64,000 nucleotides of DNA, from positions 248,001 to 312,000 of the forward strand of contig CANNEA010000006.1 in the NCBI GenBank assembly GCA_947503525.1, read 5' to 3'. Shown piece by piece: positions 27,195 through 34,848 of this stretch. Each line of letters opens with the position of its first letter. Position 1 is the first letter of the stretch. The translations under genes and the position numbers were made by a program. The DNA comes from an uncultured Carboxylicivirga sp. (GTDB taxonomy: Bacteria > Bacteroidota > Bacteroidia > Bacteroidales > Marinilabiliaceae). The notes beneath the pieces are model-generated. The model was not told the origin of the DNA, ran no database searches, and saw nothing but the letters and a program-made list of their open reading frames with translations.

Positions 27195-28622
27195 ATGAAG
27201 TCATCTTTAATTGTATTATTCATTTCGCTCAGTCTTTCAATAAGTGCTCAGGAAAAGAATTGGCTTTCGAGCCAGGGCTGCAATGCGCTTAGTAGTTTAT
27301 ACAAATATTCAACACCTGCAATCAGTGAACTTTCTAATGATGAAAAGCATTACCTAGAAGCATACGCACATTTTCTTGCCTTTATTGCAGATGAAAACCC
27401 TGTACACACAACTAACTTTTCAAAAAGTAGAGATCAACTTATAGGTGCCTCCAATAAAGATAGTCAGAAGCAGGATTTGATGGCCATTAATCTGTCCGTT
27501 CAATATGGTTTGTTGCAATTGATGAGTGGCAATGAAATATCAGGTATTTATTCCATATACAGAGGGTATAAAGACTTTATGCGCATAGAAGAGAAGTTAT
27601 GTAATGAATTAGAATATATTAAGCTACAGGCCTTGTTTTTAATATTTGCTGATCAGATTGAGTCACGCAATTCAGTAGCTAGCTGGTTATTTGGAATAGA
27701 AGGGGATGAGAAAAAAGGATTCAGACTTCTGAGATCTTATATTAGGCAAGTGGAAGGCATGGGTGGTTTAGATGTTGAATCACAGGTCTTGTTAGCTTAT
27801 TGTCTATTGAAATTTGGGGAGGCGTCTGACGCTGATATCAAGCATATGTTAGACCAAAGCAAAGTGTTTGAGTCTCCGCTTTTAAGTTTTGTTTCGTTGA
27901 TGGTGGCGATAAAAAGTAGAAAATCAGATGAAGCGATTTGGTTGATAAATGATTTTAGAGAGGATGAATATAAGCGTTTCCCACTGCTATTTTACGCTCA
28001 AGGTCGCTTGGAAACCAACTTACTTAAAGTGGAGGGAGAAGCGAATATAACTGCTTTTCTGAATACTTATAAGGGACAAAGCTATAAAGCTGATGCCTTG
28101 CTTCGTCTTGCTCGATTAAAGCACATAAATGGAGCTCTTTCAGAACGTGATTCAATTCTATCCTTATTGGCCATAGTTAATCCTCTGCCAACAGCAATTG
28201 ATAAGCAAGCTGCAAAAGAGGGGGAAAGCCTGGTTTCATATCCTATTTGTTTACTTAGGGCTCGCCTTCAATTTGATGGAGGTACTTATCAGGCGGCTCG
28301 ATTAAGTTTGAATCAAAGCGAATGTACAGTTTTAAATAAGTGCCAGAGTATTGAGTGGAATTATCGAATGGCCAGACTTGAGCATCTGCTTCAGAATTAT
28401 GAATTAGCTGTTCTGTTCTACTCTAAAGTTCTAGGTGACGCTAAGGGTGATGAACGCTACTTTGGACCTTATTCGGCTTTGTATGCTGCGCAAATTGCGT
28501 TTCAAAACAACTCATTGAGTGAGGCCTTATTGTTAATTGAGCAAGGTCGAGAACTCAATACTGGAGAGTATAAACATAGTGTTAATAGGAAGTTGCGTGA
28601 GCTTGAATTGAAAGCTCAGTAA
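27195..28622 (+). CDS. Exported helical-repeat (TPR-like) hypothetical protein
   Basis: 475 residues from MKSSLIVLFISLSLSISAQ, a clear signal peptide (ATG at 27195); an upstream Met at 27156 lies inside the preceding terminator. The rest is almost all helical repeats with TPR-like spacing, for example ADALLRLARLKHINGALSERD and WNYRMARLEHLLQNYELAVLFYSKVLGDA. No catalytic motif is seen. It is probably a periplasmic scaffold; I recognise no named family. Confidence 0.7.
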   Translation: MKSSLIVLFISLSLSISAQEKNWLSSQGCNALSSLYKYSTPAISELSNDEKHYLEAYAHFLAFIADENPVHTTNFSKSRDQLIGASNKDSQKQDLMAINLSVQYGLLQLMSGNEISGIYSIYRGYKDFMRIEEKLCNELEYIKLQALFLIFADQIESRNSVASWLFGIEGDEKKGFRLLRSYIRQVEGMGGLDVESQVLLAYCLLKFGEASDADIKHMLDQSKVFESPLLSFVSLMVAIKSRKSDEAIWLINDFREDEYKRFPLLFYAQGRLETNLLKVEGEANITAFLNTYKGQSYKADALLRLARLKHINGALSERDSILSLLAIVNPLPTAIDKQAAKEGESLVSYPICLLRARLQFDGGTYQAARLSLNQSECTVLNKCQSIEWNYRMARLEHLLQNYELAVLFYSKVLGDAKGDERYFGPYSALYAAQIAFQNNSLSEALLLIEQGRELNTGEYKHSVNRKLRELELKAQ

Positions 28623-28662
28623 AGCCATTAAAAATAGTACCCTTATCAAGTAAACTATACCG

Positions 28663-28672
28663 ACCGTACGGT
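28663..28672. promoter_or_regulatory. Perfect 10-base palindrome, possible operator
   Basis: ACCGTACGGT, set in an AT-rich stretch 41 bases after the helical-repeat gene and about 112 bases before the lamin-tail protein. GC-rich palindromes of this kind resemble operators of TetR-type repressors, but no regulator is nearby. It is too short for a terminator. Confidence 0.25.
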
Positions 28673-28784
28673 TCATTATTTGTTAACAATTATTTAAAAC
28701 TTAGGAGGCAATAAAGGCAATGCATTTAATTAGTTTTGTTTACATTGTATTGATACTTAAATTTTAACCTATATTTTAAATATT

Positions 28785-29642
28785 ATGAAAAGAACTTTAC
28801 TTTTTGTTTTGCTTGCTGTTTTGGTAAGTTTTAACGCTTTTTCACAGGGATTATTGATTACAGAGGTTGTTGATGGTACAGCATCAGGTGGCTATCCAAA
28901 ATTTGTGGAAATATCCAATTCATCTGATGCTGCGATTGATTTAAATGGTTATAAGGTGAATAGGTATTCAAATGGAGGAACATCAGCCGCTCAAGCCTAC
29001 TTATTTGCTAGTTCGTATTCCCTGCCAGCAAAAGCTTCAATTATTTTGACCAATATAGATAATACGACTAGTGGTAGGAAGTGGACAGATTTTTCGCTTT
29101 CGGAGCCAACAAATGTTATTTATGGGATAAGTGGAATAAGTGCTAATGGCGATGATGTATACGAATTAGTCAATCCTTCTGATGTAGCGATTGATATTTA
29201 TGGTGTAATTGGAGTAGATGGAACAGGTGAAGATTGGGATTTTTTAGATAGTTATGCAAATAGAAATGTCAATATTCTCAATGGTAGAACTACATTTGAT
29301 GCTAGTGAATGGTCTATTGCAGGTCCAAATACTTTAGATGGTCAATCTGCAGATTTGTCATCATTTTTGACGCCAGGATCACATTTTTCTACTCCAACTT
29401 CAGTCTATGGATTCGCAATAGGAAAAATAAAAGTTTCACCCAATCCATTTACAAATGAGTTACGCTTTGACTCCAATGAGGTTAAAACAGTGGCTATCTA
29501 TAATGCATCTGGTCAGTTGGTGAAAAATGTACCAGTTAATGCTCAGGTTGTTTCTACAGCTGATTTAGCTAAGGGGATGTACATTCTTCACATTAAGTTT
29601 GAGGATGGTAGTGTGTCTACTCAAAAAGTGCTTAAGCAATAA
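28785..29642 (+). CDS. T9SS-secreted lamin-tail-domain protein
   Basis: 285 residues. A signal peptide (MKRTLLFVLLAVLVSFNAFSQ) is followed by a lamin tail (LTD) fold (LLITEVVDGTASGG, KFVEISNSSDAAIDLNGYK; about 22-180) and a type A T9SS sorting domain (KVSPNPFTNELRF near 218-230, then VAIYNASGQLVKNV, DLAKGMYILHIKFEDG and the basic end TQKVLKQ). T9SS carries such cargo across the outer membrane. LTD modules often sit in secreted nucleases or surface proteins; here no catalytic domain accompanies it. A TAGTTTTG box (28731-28738) may be its -7 element. Confidence 0.85.
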   Translation: MKRTLLFVLLAVLVSFNAFSQGLLITEVVDGTASGGYPKFVEISNSSDAAIDLNGYKVNRYSNGGTSAAQAYLFASSYSLPAKASIILTNIDNTTSGRKWTDFSLSEPTNVIYGISGISANGDDVYELVNPSDVAIDIYGVIGVDGTGEDWDFLDSYANRNVNILNGRTTFDASEWSIAGPNTLDGQSADLSSFLTPGSHFSTPTSVYGFAIGKIKVSPNPFTNELRFDSNEVKTVAIYNASGQLVKNVPVNAQVVSTADLAKGMYILHIKFEDGSVSTQKVLKQ

Positions 29643-29677
29643 TATGAAGTGAATTAATATTCCTTTTAATTTATACG

Positions 29678-29708
29678 AACCGCTGTCCAATTTGGGCAGT
29701 GGTTTTTT
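29678..29708 (+). terminator. Hairpin terminator after the lamin-tail gene
   Basis: An 11-base stem (AACCGCTGTCC with GGGCAGTGGTT, one or two wobble pairs) with a short loop AATTT, followed by a TTTTT run. Confidence 0.75.
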
Positions 29709-29798
29709 TATGGAAAAAATTGAGATTAGATTGGACATTTTCAGAAACTTGCACGAACTTGATAATACATTTTATTATCTCACTCAAATTATATAGTT

Positions 29799-31334
29799 AT
29801 GAAAAGAACTTTACTTTTGCTTATTACAATCGCTGTATTTATCGGACAGTCAAAAGCTCAATTAGAGAAATGGAGTGTTGAAACATCTGCAGTTATTGCG
29901 AGTCAAGAGCTGACAAACAAAACTGAAGGTGATTATTCACTTAAAGCAACTTGGACAAGTACAAGTAATCAGGACATTGAATCGGAGGTTTTTAACGTCA
30001 CTGAAGGTGCTTCCTTTTCTTATTCATTAGATGTATTTGATAATACAGATGCTGGAAGAGTACGAATGGTTATAATTTGGAGTACTGGAAATGATTATTC
30101 AAGTGTATATTCTGTGGATAACTCAAATTGGCAGACATTAGAGTATTCGGGAACAGTCCCTACAGGTGCTACAACAGCTATGATTCGATTGCGTTTTTAT
30201 GATGAGTCAGGATTTGCAGCTAATGGTAATTCAGCCACGGTTTATGTTGACAATGCAAATTTTAGAGAAAACTCTGGTGCAAACTTAATTTCAGATGGAG
30301 GGTTTGAAATGTGGTCGGCGGTTGGAACTTTAACTTTAACATCACCTAATGGTGGTGAAACGTACAATGCCGGTCAAATTGTTTCCATTCAATGGACATC
30401 TAGTGGGGTTGATAAGGTTAATGTTGAAGTTTACACAGACGAAATGAAATGGGAAGTTATTATTACCGATATTACTTCTCAAGATGGTGCCAATTCAATT
30501 CCCTTTACGATACCGCCCAATGCGTGGGATTGGGATGGATATAAGTTAAAGGTGGTTGATGCAGCAAATTCTGCCGTGAACGATGATTCTGATGGCTCGT
30601 TTACTATTATAGGACATGATGTAGAATTATTCTGGGAAGATTTTGGTTCCGGTGACTTAGCCAACTTTGAAGCCATTTCAGTTCGTGGAACTGAAACCTG
30701 GGCCTATGGTATTTTTAGTGGTACAACCTTTGCCGCTATTGACGGTGGTGGAAATACAAATGAAGACTGGCTTATAAGTCCAGCCTTTAATTTGGATCAA
30801 TCTTCGGATGAGACAATAGAGTTTAGTACTGCTGTTGATAGTTACGAGGATAATCTTGTTGTGAAATATTCTACAGATTATGATGGAATGGGTAACCCGG
30901 CCGGAGCAACATGGACCGAATTTACATCTTATGAACTTTCCGGCGGAAGTTGGGAGTGGAAAGAATCCGTTGTAGATATAAGTATGTTATCAGGTGATGT
31001 TTATGTTGCATTTATCTATACTTCTTCGGCTGCCATTGATAACAAGTGGGAGGTAACCGGCATTTATGTTTCGGGTATTGATGTCCCTACAGTTATCGAA
31101 GGGGTTAAGTCGGGTAAGGTTAAGGTTTTACCAAATCCATTTACCAATGAGTTAAATTTTGAAGCAGAAGGAGTACATGCTGTTGCATTTTATAACGCAG
31201 TTGGTCAGTTGGTTAAAGAAGTGCCTGTCAGTAGTAAGCATGTTGTAACTACTGATTTAGCTAAAGGTATATATATCTTACAAATTCAATTTGAAGATGG
31301 TAGTGTTAGTAACCAGAAAGTATTAAAGAAATAG
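29799..31334 (+). CDS. T9SS-secreted multidomain surface protein (CBM-like, Kre9-like, anchor-J)
   Basis: 511 residues. Signal peptide (MKRTLLLLITIAVFIGQSKAQ); a carbohydrate-binding-like jelly roll (about 22-165, with SLKATWTST and TTAMIRLRFYDESG); a Kre9/KNH-like Ig domain (TLTSPNGGETYNAGQIVSIQW, about 172-270); a choice-of-anchor-J jelly roll (VELFWEDFGSGDLANFEAIS... IDGGGNTNEDWLISP, about 273-425); and a T9SS type A tail (KVLPNPFTNELNFEAEG, YNAVGQLVKEV, DLAKGIYILQIQFEDG, KVLKK). It is adhesin-like or substrate-binding with no enzyme domain. The first 20 bases of the gene equal those of the lamin-tail gene, and the tails are close paralogues. Confidence 0.85.
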   Translation: MKRTLLLLITIAVFIGQSKAQLEKWSVETSAVIASQELTNKTEGDYSLKATWTSTSNQDIESEVFNVTEGASFSYSLDVFDNTDAGRVRMVIIWSTGNDYSSVYSVDNSNWQTLEYSGTVPTGATTAMIRLRFYDESGFAANGNSATVYVDNANFRENSGANLISDGGFEMWSAVGTLTLTSPNGGETYNAGQIVSIQWTSSGVDKVNVEVYTDEMKWEVIITDITSQDGANSIPFTIPPNAWDWDGYKLKVVDAANSAVNDDSDGSFTIIGHDVELFWEDFGSGDLANFEAISVRGTETWAYGIFSGTTFAAIDGGGNTNEDWLISPAFNLDQSSDETIEFSTAVDSYEDNLVVKYSTDYDGMGNPAGATWTEFTSYELSGGSWEWKESVVDISMLSGDVYVAFIYTSSAAIDNKWEVTGIYVSGIDVPTVIEGVKSGKVKVLPNPFTNELNFEAEGVHAVAFYNAVGQLVKEVPVSSKHVVTTDLAKGIYILQIQFEDGSVSNQKVLKK

Positions 31335-31363
31335 GAGCTTGTTCTATGTGAGCTTAATTAAAT

Positions 31364-31395
31364 TAAGCCCTGATTCTGGTAAGAATCAGGGCTTA
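31364..31395 (+). terminator. Hairpin terminator after the second T9SS gene
   Basis: A perfect 14-base stem TAAGCCCTGATTCT/AGAATCAGGGCTTA with loop GGTA. It is the first of two back-to-back hairpins between convergent genes and lies nearer the plus-strand gene. Confidence 0.75.
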
Positions 31396-31406
31396 GTGGA
31401 AATAAT

Positions 31407-31433
31407 AAAGGCATTCGAAACTCGAATGCCTTT
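31407..31433 (-). terminator. Hairpin terminator for the Cys-pair lipoprotein gene
   Basis: A perfect 12-base stem AAAGGCATTCGA/TCGAATGCCTTT with a three-base loop, 22 bases beyond the lipoprotein stop on the minus strand. The downstream T-run (minus strand) is short. Confidence 0.7.
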
Positions 31434-31454
31434 GATGCTTTTTAAAGTGAAAAC

Positions 31455-31733
31455 TTACTCAGTTACTTCGCTTACTACTTCTTTAACTTCAGCTACTACT
31501 TCTGCAACTACTTCATCAGCCACTTTAGTACTGTCCTTATCACAACAAGCTTTCGTGCTGTCTTTTTCACAACAAGCTGTCTTTTCTTTGTCGCAGCATT
31601 CTTTTTTCTCAGTTTCAGCTTTTACCTCAACAGCAGTCGCTTCTTTTGTTTCTTCAGTTTGAGAATCAGATTTCATGTTACATGAAGCGAACACAAATGC
31701 CGCCATGGCAAATACAACTAGAATTTTTTTCAT
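31455..31733 (-). CDS. Small lipoprotein with repeated Cys-Cys motifs
   Basis: 92 residues. A lipoprotein signal ends in FASC (Cys18). Three Cys-Cys pairs at 46-47, 54-55 and 63-64 lie in a charged repeat (KECCDKEKTACCEKDSTK, then ACCDKDSTK), flanked by Glu/Val-rich stretches (VADEVVAEVVAEVKEVV). The middle repeat KDSTKACC recurs with little change. Paired cysteines in an acidic-basic linker suggest metal binding or redox sensing in the periplasm, but that is inference and no family is recognised. It is a monocistronic unit with its own terminator, which suggests independent expression. Confidence 0.75.
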   Translation of the reverse strand: MKKILVVFAMAAFVFASCNMKSDSQTEETKEATAVEVKAETEKKECCDKEKTACCEKDSTKACCDKDSTKVADEVVAEVVAEVKEVVSEVTE

Positions 31734-31916
31734 TTTGAAATGAGTTTGAGTTAATAAATGTGTGTTGGATTCTTTCTTTGGATTGAAAGTTGCTTGTTTA
31801 ACGTTAATTGTTAAAAATAGTTACAAAATATTTAAGAATTATTATTTAATACATAATTGTATTAATAAATTGTGAGCTGAGTGTCTGATGAAGAGCTGTA
31901 GACTTGGCAATACAGC

Positions 31917-31944
31917 AAAAAAAAGCTACCTCATTGAGGTAGCT
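31917..31944 (-). terminator. Hairpin terminator after urocanate hydratase
   Basis: A 9-base stem AGCTACCTC/GAGGTAGCT with loop ATT; on the minus strand it is followed by seven T's (plus-strand A-run 31917-31923). It lies 24 bases past the hutU stop. Confidence 0.8.
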
Positions 31945-31967
31945 AAGAATTATTGAATGGGTATACT

Positions 31968-33977
31968 TTAATCGAATAAATTATCTATTAAATTCTTGTC
32001 CGTCAAGTTTGGTAGTGTAACCTTTAGTTGAGGATTTGATTTCATTGCTCGTTTTATAGCAAACATGGCTTCATTATTTCGTGCCCAACTTCTTCGAGAG
32101 ATGCCGTTATTGACATCCCAAAACAGCATATTATGCAATCTTCGGTCAGCATCTTCACTTCCATCCAAAACCATTCCAAAACCACCATTCATAACTTCTC
32201 CCCAGCCAACGCCGCCACCATTATGAATGGATACCCAGGTAGCTCCTCTAAAGGAATCGCCAATTACATTTTGTATGGCCATGTCAGCAGTAAACTGTGA
32301 GCCATCATAAATATTTGAAGTTTCGCGATAAGGGCTGTCTGTTCCGGATACATCATGATGATCACGGCCTAGTACTATCGGAGCCGAAATCTGTCCATTT
32401 TCAATGGCTTTATTGAATGCAGCTGCAATGCGCATTCGCCCATCCGCATCAGCATAGAGTATACGTGCTTGGGAACCAACCACCATTTTGTTGCGACCGG
32501 CTTCTTTTATCCAATGAATATTATCGGCCATTTGCTGTTGTATCTCAAGTGGAGATTCTTTCATTAGTTCTTCAAGAACCTCAGTAGCTATTTGATCTGA
32601 TTTTTCAAGATCTTTAGGATCGTTGCTTGAACATACCCAGCGGAAAGGTCCAAAACCAAAATCGAAGCACATAGGGCCCATAATGTCCTGAACGTATGAT
32701 GGGTATTTAAAGTCACCATCTTCTTTTAGTATATCAGCTCCGGCTCTGCTTGATTCCAACAGAAATGCATTTCCATAATCGAAGAAATACATACCATTAT
32801 TGGTTAAAGTATTAATGGCAGCCACATGACGCCGTAAACTCTCTTGCACTTTCTCCTTAAATAACTCAGGTTCTTCAGCCATCATGGTATTGGATTCTTC
32901 AAGACTTAAACCAACAGGATAATATCCACCTGCCCAAGGGTTATGTAGTGAAGTTTGATCGGAACCAAGGTCAACATGGATATTTTCAGTAGCAAATTTT
33001 TCCCAAACATCAACGATGTTACCATCAAATGCTATGGATACCACTTCTTTATTAGCCTTCGCTTTTTCAATTCGCTTTACCAATAAGTCCAGATCGCTAA
33101 TGACTTCATCAACCCATCCTTGTGAGTGGCGTGTGTGCGTAGCTTTTGAATTGACTTCAGCTACTACACTTATACATCCTGCAATGTTGCCGGCTTTAGG
33201 TTGAGCTCCTGACATTCCTCCAAGACCTGCTGTTACAAATAGTTTACCTGCTAAATCACTTTTGCCGCCGGAAATTTTACGACCTGCATTTAGCACTGTA
33301 ATAGTAGTTCCGTGCACAATGCCCTGTGGTCCTATATACATGAAAGAACCAGCTGTCATCTGACCATATTGTGTCACGCCAAGAGCATTAAATTTCTCCC
33401 AGTCATCCGGTTTAGAATAATTAGGAATCATCATTCCATTGGTAACCACAACACGAGGAGCATCTTTGTGCGAAGGGTATAGACCCATAGGATGACCTGA
33501 ATACATTACTAGAGTTTGCTCTTCTGTCATTTGCGCAAGGTACTTCATCGTTAATCGATACTGAGCCCAGTTTTGAAATACAGCTCCATTGCCTCCATAG
33601 GTAATTAACTCATGAGGGTGTTGAGCTACAGCATAGTCCAAATTATTTTGAATCATTAGCATAATAGCTGCTGCCTGTCGACATTCATGAGGGAATTCAT
33701 CCAGATGGCGCGCTTTCATTTCGTAATGCGGACGATAACGATACATGTAAATACGTCCGAATTCATTTAATTCTGCTAAAAACTCAGGTGCCAGTGCGGC
33801 ATGTTGTTCAGCTGGAAAATAGCGAAGGGCATTTTTTAGAGCCAGCTTTTTTTCGTCTTGCGAAAGTATTTCCTTTCTTTTGGGCGCATGATTAATGGCC
33901 AAATCATATTCTTTTTTAGGAGGTAACTCAGAAGGAATACCTTCAAGAATAGCGGATTTAAATTGTGCTGAGTTCAT
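31968..33977 (-). CDS. hutU: Urocanate hydratase, long form
   Basis: 669 residues, the long form (as in animals and many Bacteroidota) rather than the about 557-residue proteobacterial/Bacillus enzyme. The NAD+-dependent urocanase blocks are present: YGGNGAVFQNWAQYRLTM, MYSGHPMGLYPSH, GPQGIVHGTTITVLNAGR, TAGLGGMSGAQPKAG, GSDQTSLHNPW and VSIHNGGGVGWGEVMNGG. It hydrates urocanate to imidazolone propionate, the second step of histidine breakdown in the cytoplasm. The usual neighbours (hutH, hutI, ftcD) are not in this window, so the pathway genes must lie elsewhere or be absent. Confidence 0.95.
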   Translation of the reverse strand: MNSAQFKSAILEGIPSELPPKKEYDLAINHAPKRKEILSQDEKKLALKNALRYFPAEQHAALAPEFLAELNEFGRIYMYRYRPHYEMKARHLDEFPHECRQAAAIMLMIQNNLDYAVAQHPHELITYGGNGAVFQNWAQYRLTMKYLAQMTEEQTLVMYSGHPMGLYPSHKDAPRVVVTNGMMIPNYSKPDDWEKFNALGVTQYGQMTAGSFMYIGPQGIVHGTTITVLNAGRKISGGKSDLAGKLFVTAGLGGMSGAQPKAGNIAGCISVVAEVNSKATHTRHSQGWVDEVISDLDLLVKRIEKAKANKEVVSIAFDGNIVDVWEKFATENIHVDLGSDQTSLHNPWAGGYYPVGLSLEESNTMMAEEPELFKEKVQESLRRHVAAINTLTNNGMYFFDYGNAFLLESSRAGADILKEDGDFKYPSYVQDIMGPMCFDFGFGPFRWVCSSNDPKDLEKSDQIATEVLEELMKESPLEIQQQMADNIHWIKEAGRNKMVVGSQARILYADADGRMRIAAAFNKAIENGQISAPIVLGRDHHDVSGTDSPYRETSNIYDGSQFTADMAIQNVIGDSFRGATWVSIHNGGGVGWGEVMNGGFGMVLDGSEDADRRLHNMLFWDVNNGISRRSWARNNEAMFAIKRAMKSNPQLKVTLPNLTDKNLIDNLFD

Positions 33978-34118
33978 AGTCTTTTTACTTTTCTTATTAA
34001 CAGAAACGCGATAAATACAAATTACGACGTTTTTTAATAAAAGATTAATGACTTAGCGCAATTGTTAGATTGGACGAAGTATGAGATTGATCAATTCTGA
34101 AATTGCATAATGGGGTAT

Positions 34119-34748
34119 CTACATTACGCCACTGTCGATTAGCATGATGATGTGTTCGATCATTTTATCTTCACCATCGGCATCGAATTGAGATTTTAAA
34201 TTAGAACCAAACAATCGGGCTACTCCTTGCCAGAAGAATGCGGAAACGCCTCCGCGGTACTCTTTTATGAGTTGATAAGTAGTGTCGCCGGTTTCTCGAT
34301 TAATGAGTTTAATAAGTAACTTCCCTTGTGAGAATGTTAATTTTTTGAGGGGAGTTTCAAACTCATCAAATAATTCCTCTTCTTTTTCTTTCAGGAAGTT
34401 TTTTCGGTCTTTCTCATTTTCAATTAAGGCCAATTGATCATTAATTTCATTAATCTTTTTTCCGGCCTTACGGGCATATGGTAAAGTTACCTTTATGTTT
34501 CGAACCAATTTGCTGTATCGGCGTTTTTGCCTTTTGTTCTTAAACTTATATGGGGGTATAACAGCTACTTCTTGAAGATTAATGTGAGGAATGGTATCGG
34601 TATCGACAATGCGATGTTTAAGTATGAGATCCTGCTTGTTAATGGTGTCCTGACTATAACTATTTGAAATCGATATAATAAGAAAGCAGAGCATGTAACC
34701 TATGGCATATGCGGTTTTCCTATATGTATATCGTTTCTGAAAAGTCAT
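34119..34748 (-). CDS. DUF4294 family exported protein
   Basis: 209 residues. The N-terminus has a hydrophobic segment (AYAIGYMLCFLIISISNSYS, about 13-32) acting as signal or anchor. The body carries the DUF4294 look: HINLQEVAVIPPYKFKNKRQ, RRYSKLVRNIKVTLPYARKA, then the acidic helix ENEKDRKNFLKEKEEELFDE and KLLIKLINRETGDTTYQLIKEYRGG. The function of the family is unknown. It is 100 bases downstream of, and on the same strand as, the M16 peptidase in the gene map but separated from it by a terminator hairpin. Confidence 0.75.
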   Translation of the reverse strand: MTFQKRYTYRKTAYAIGYMLCFLIISISNSYSQDTINKQDLILKHRIVDTDTIPHINLQEVAVIPPYKFKNKRQKRRYSKLVRNIKVTLPYARKAGKKINEINDQLALIENEKDRKNFLKEKEEELFDEFETPLKKLTFSQGKLLIKLINRETGDTTYQLIKEYRGGVSAFFWQGVARLFGSNLKSQFDADGEDKMIEHIIMLIDSGVM

Positions 34749-34799
34749 GCTACTTGTACATTAAATACTGAATTATGTTACGGTAAAATTACAAACAAA

Positions 34800-34825
34800 A
34801 ACGGAGTAGCTACTAACTACTCCGT
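34800..34825 (-). terminator. Hairpin terminator after the M16 peptidase gene
   Basis: A perfect 10-base stem AACGGAGTAG/CTACTCCGTT with a six-base loop, 24 bases past the peptidase stop. A plus-strand A-run upstream gives T's on the transcript side. Confidence 0.7.
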
Positions 34826-34848
34826 TCATAATGCAATTTGAAAAATGC

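Noticed and set aside
31339-31662. 107-codon Ser/Thr-rich frame antisense to the Cys-pair lipoprotein
   Set aside because: It spans two terminator hairpins and mirrors the Glu/Val/Lys-rich lipoprotein, a typical shadow frame.
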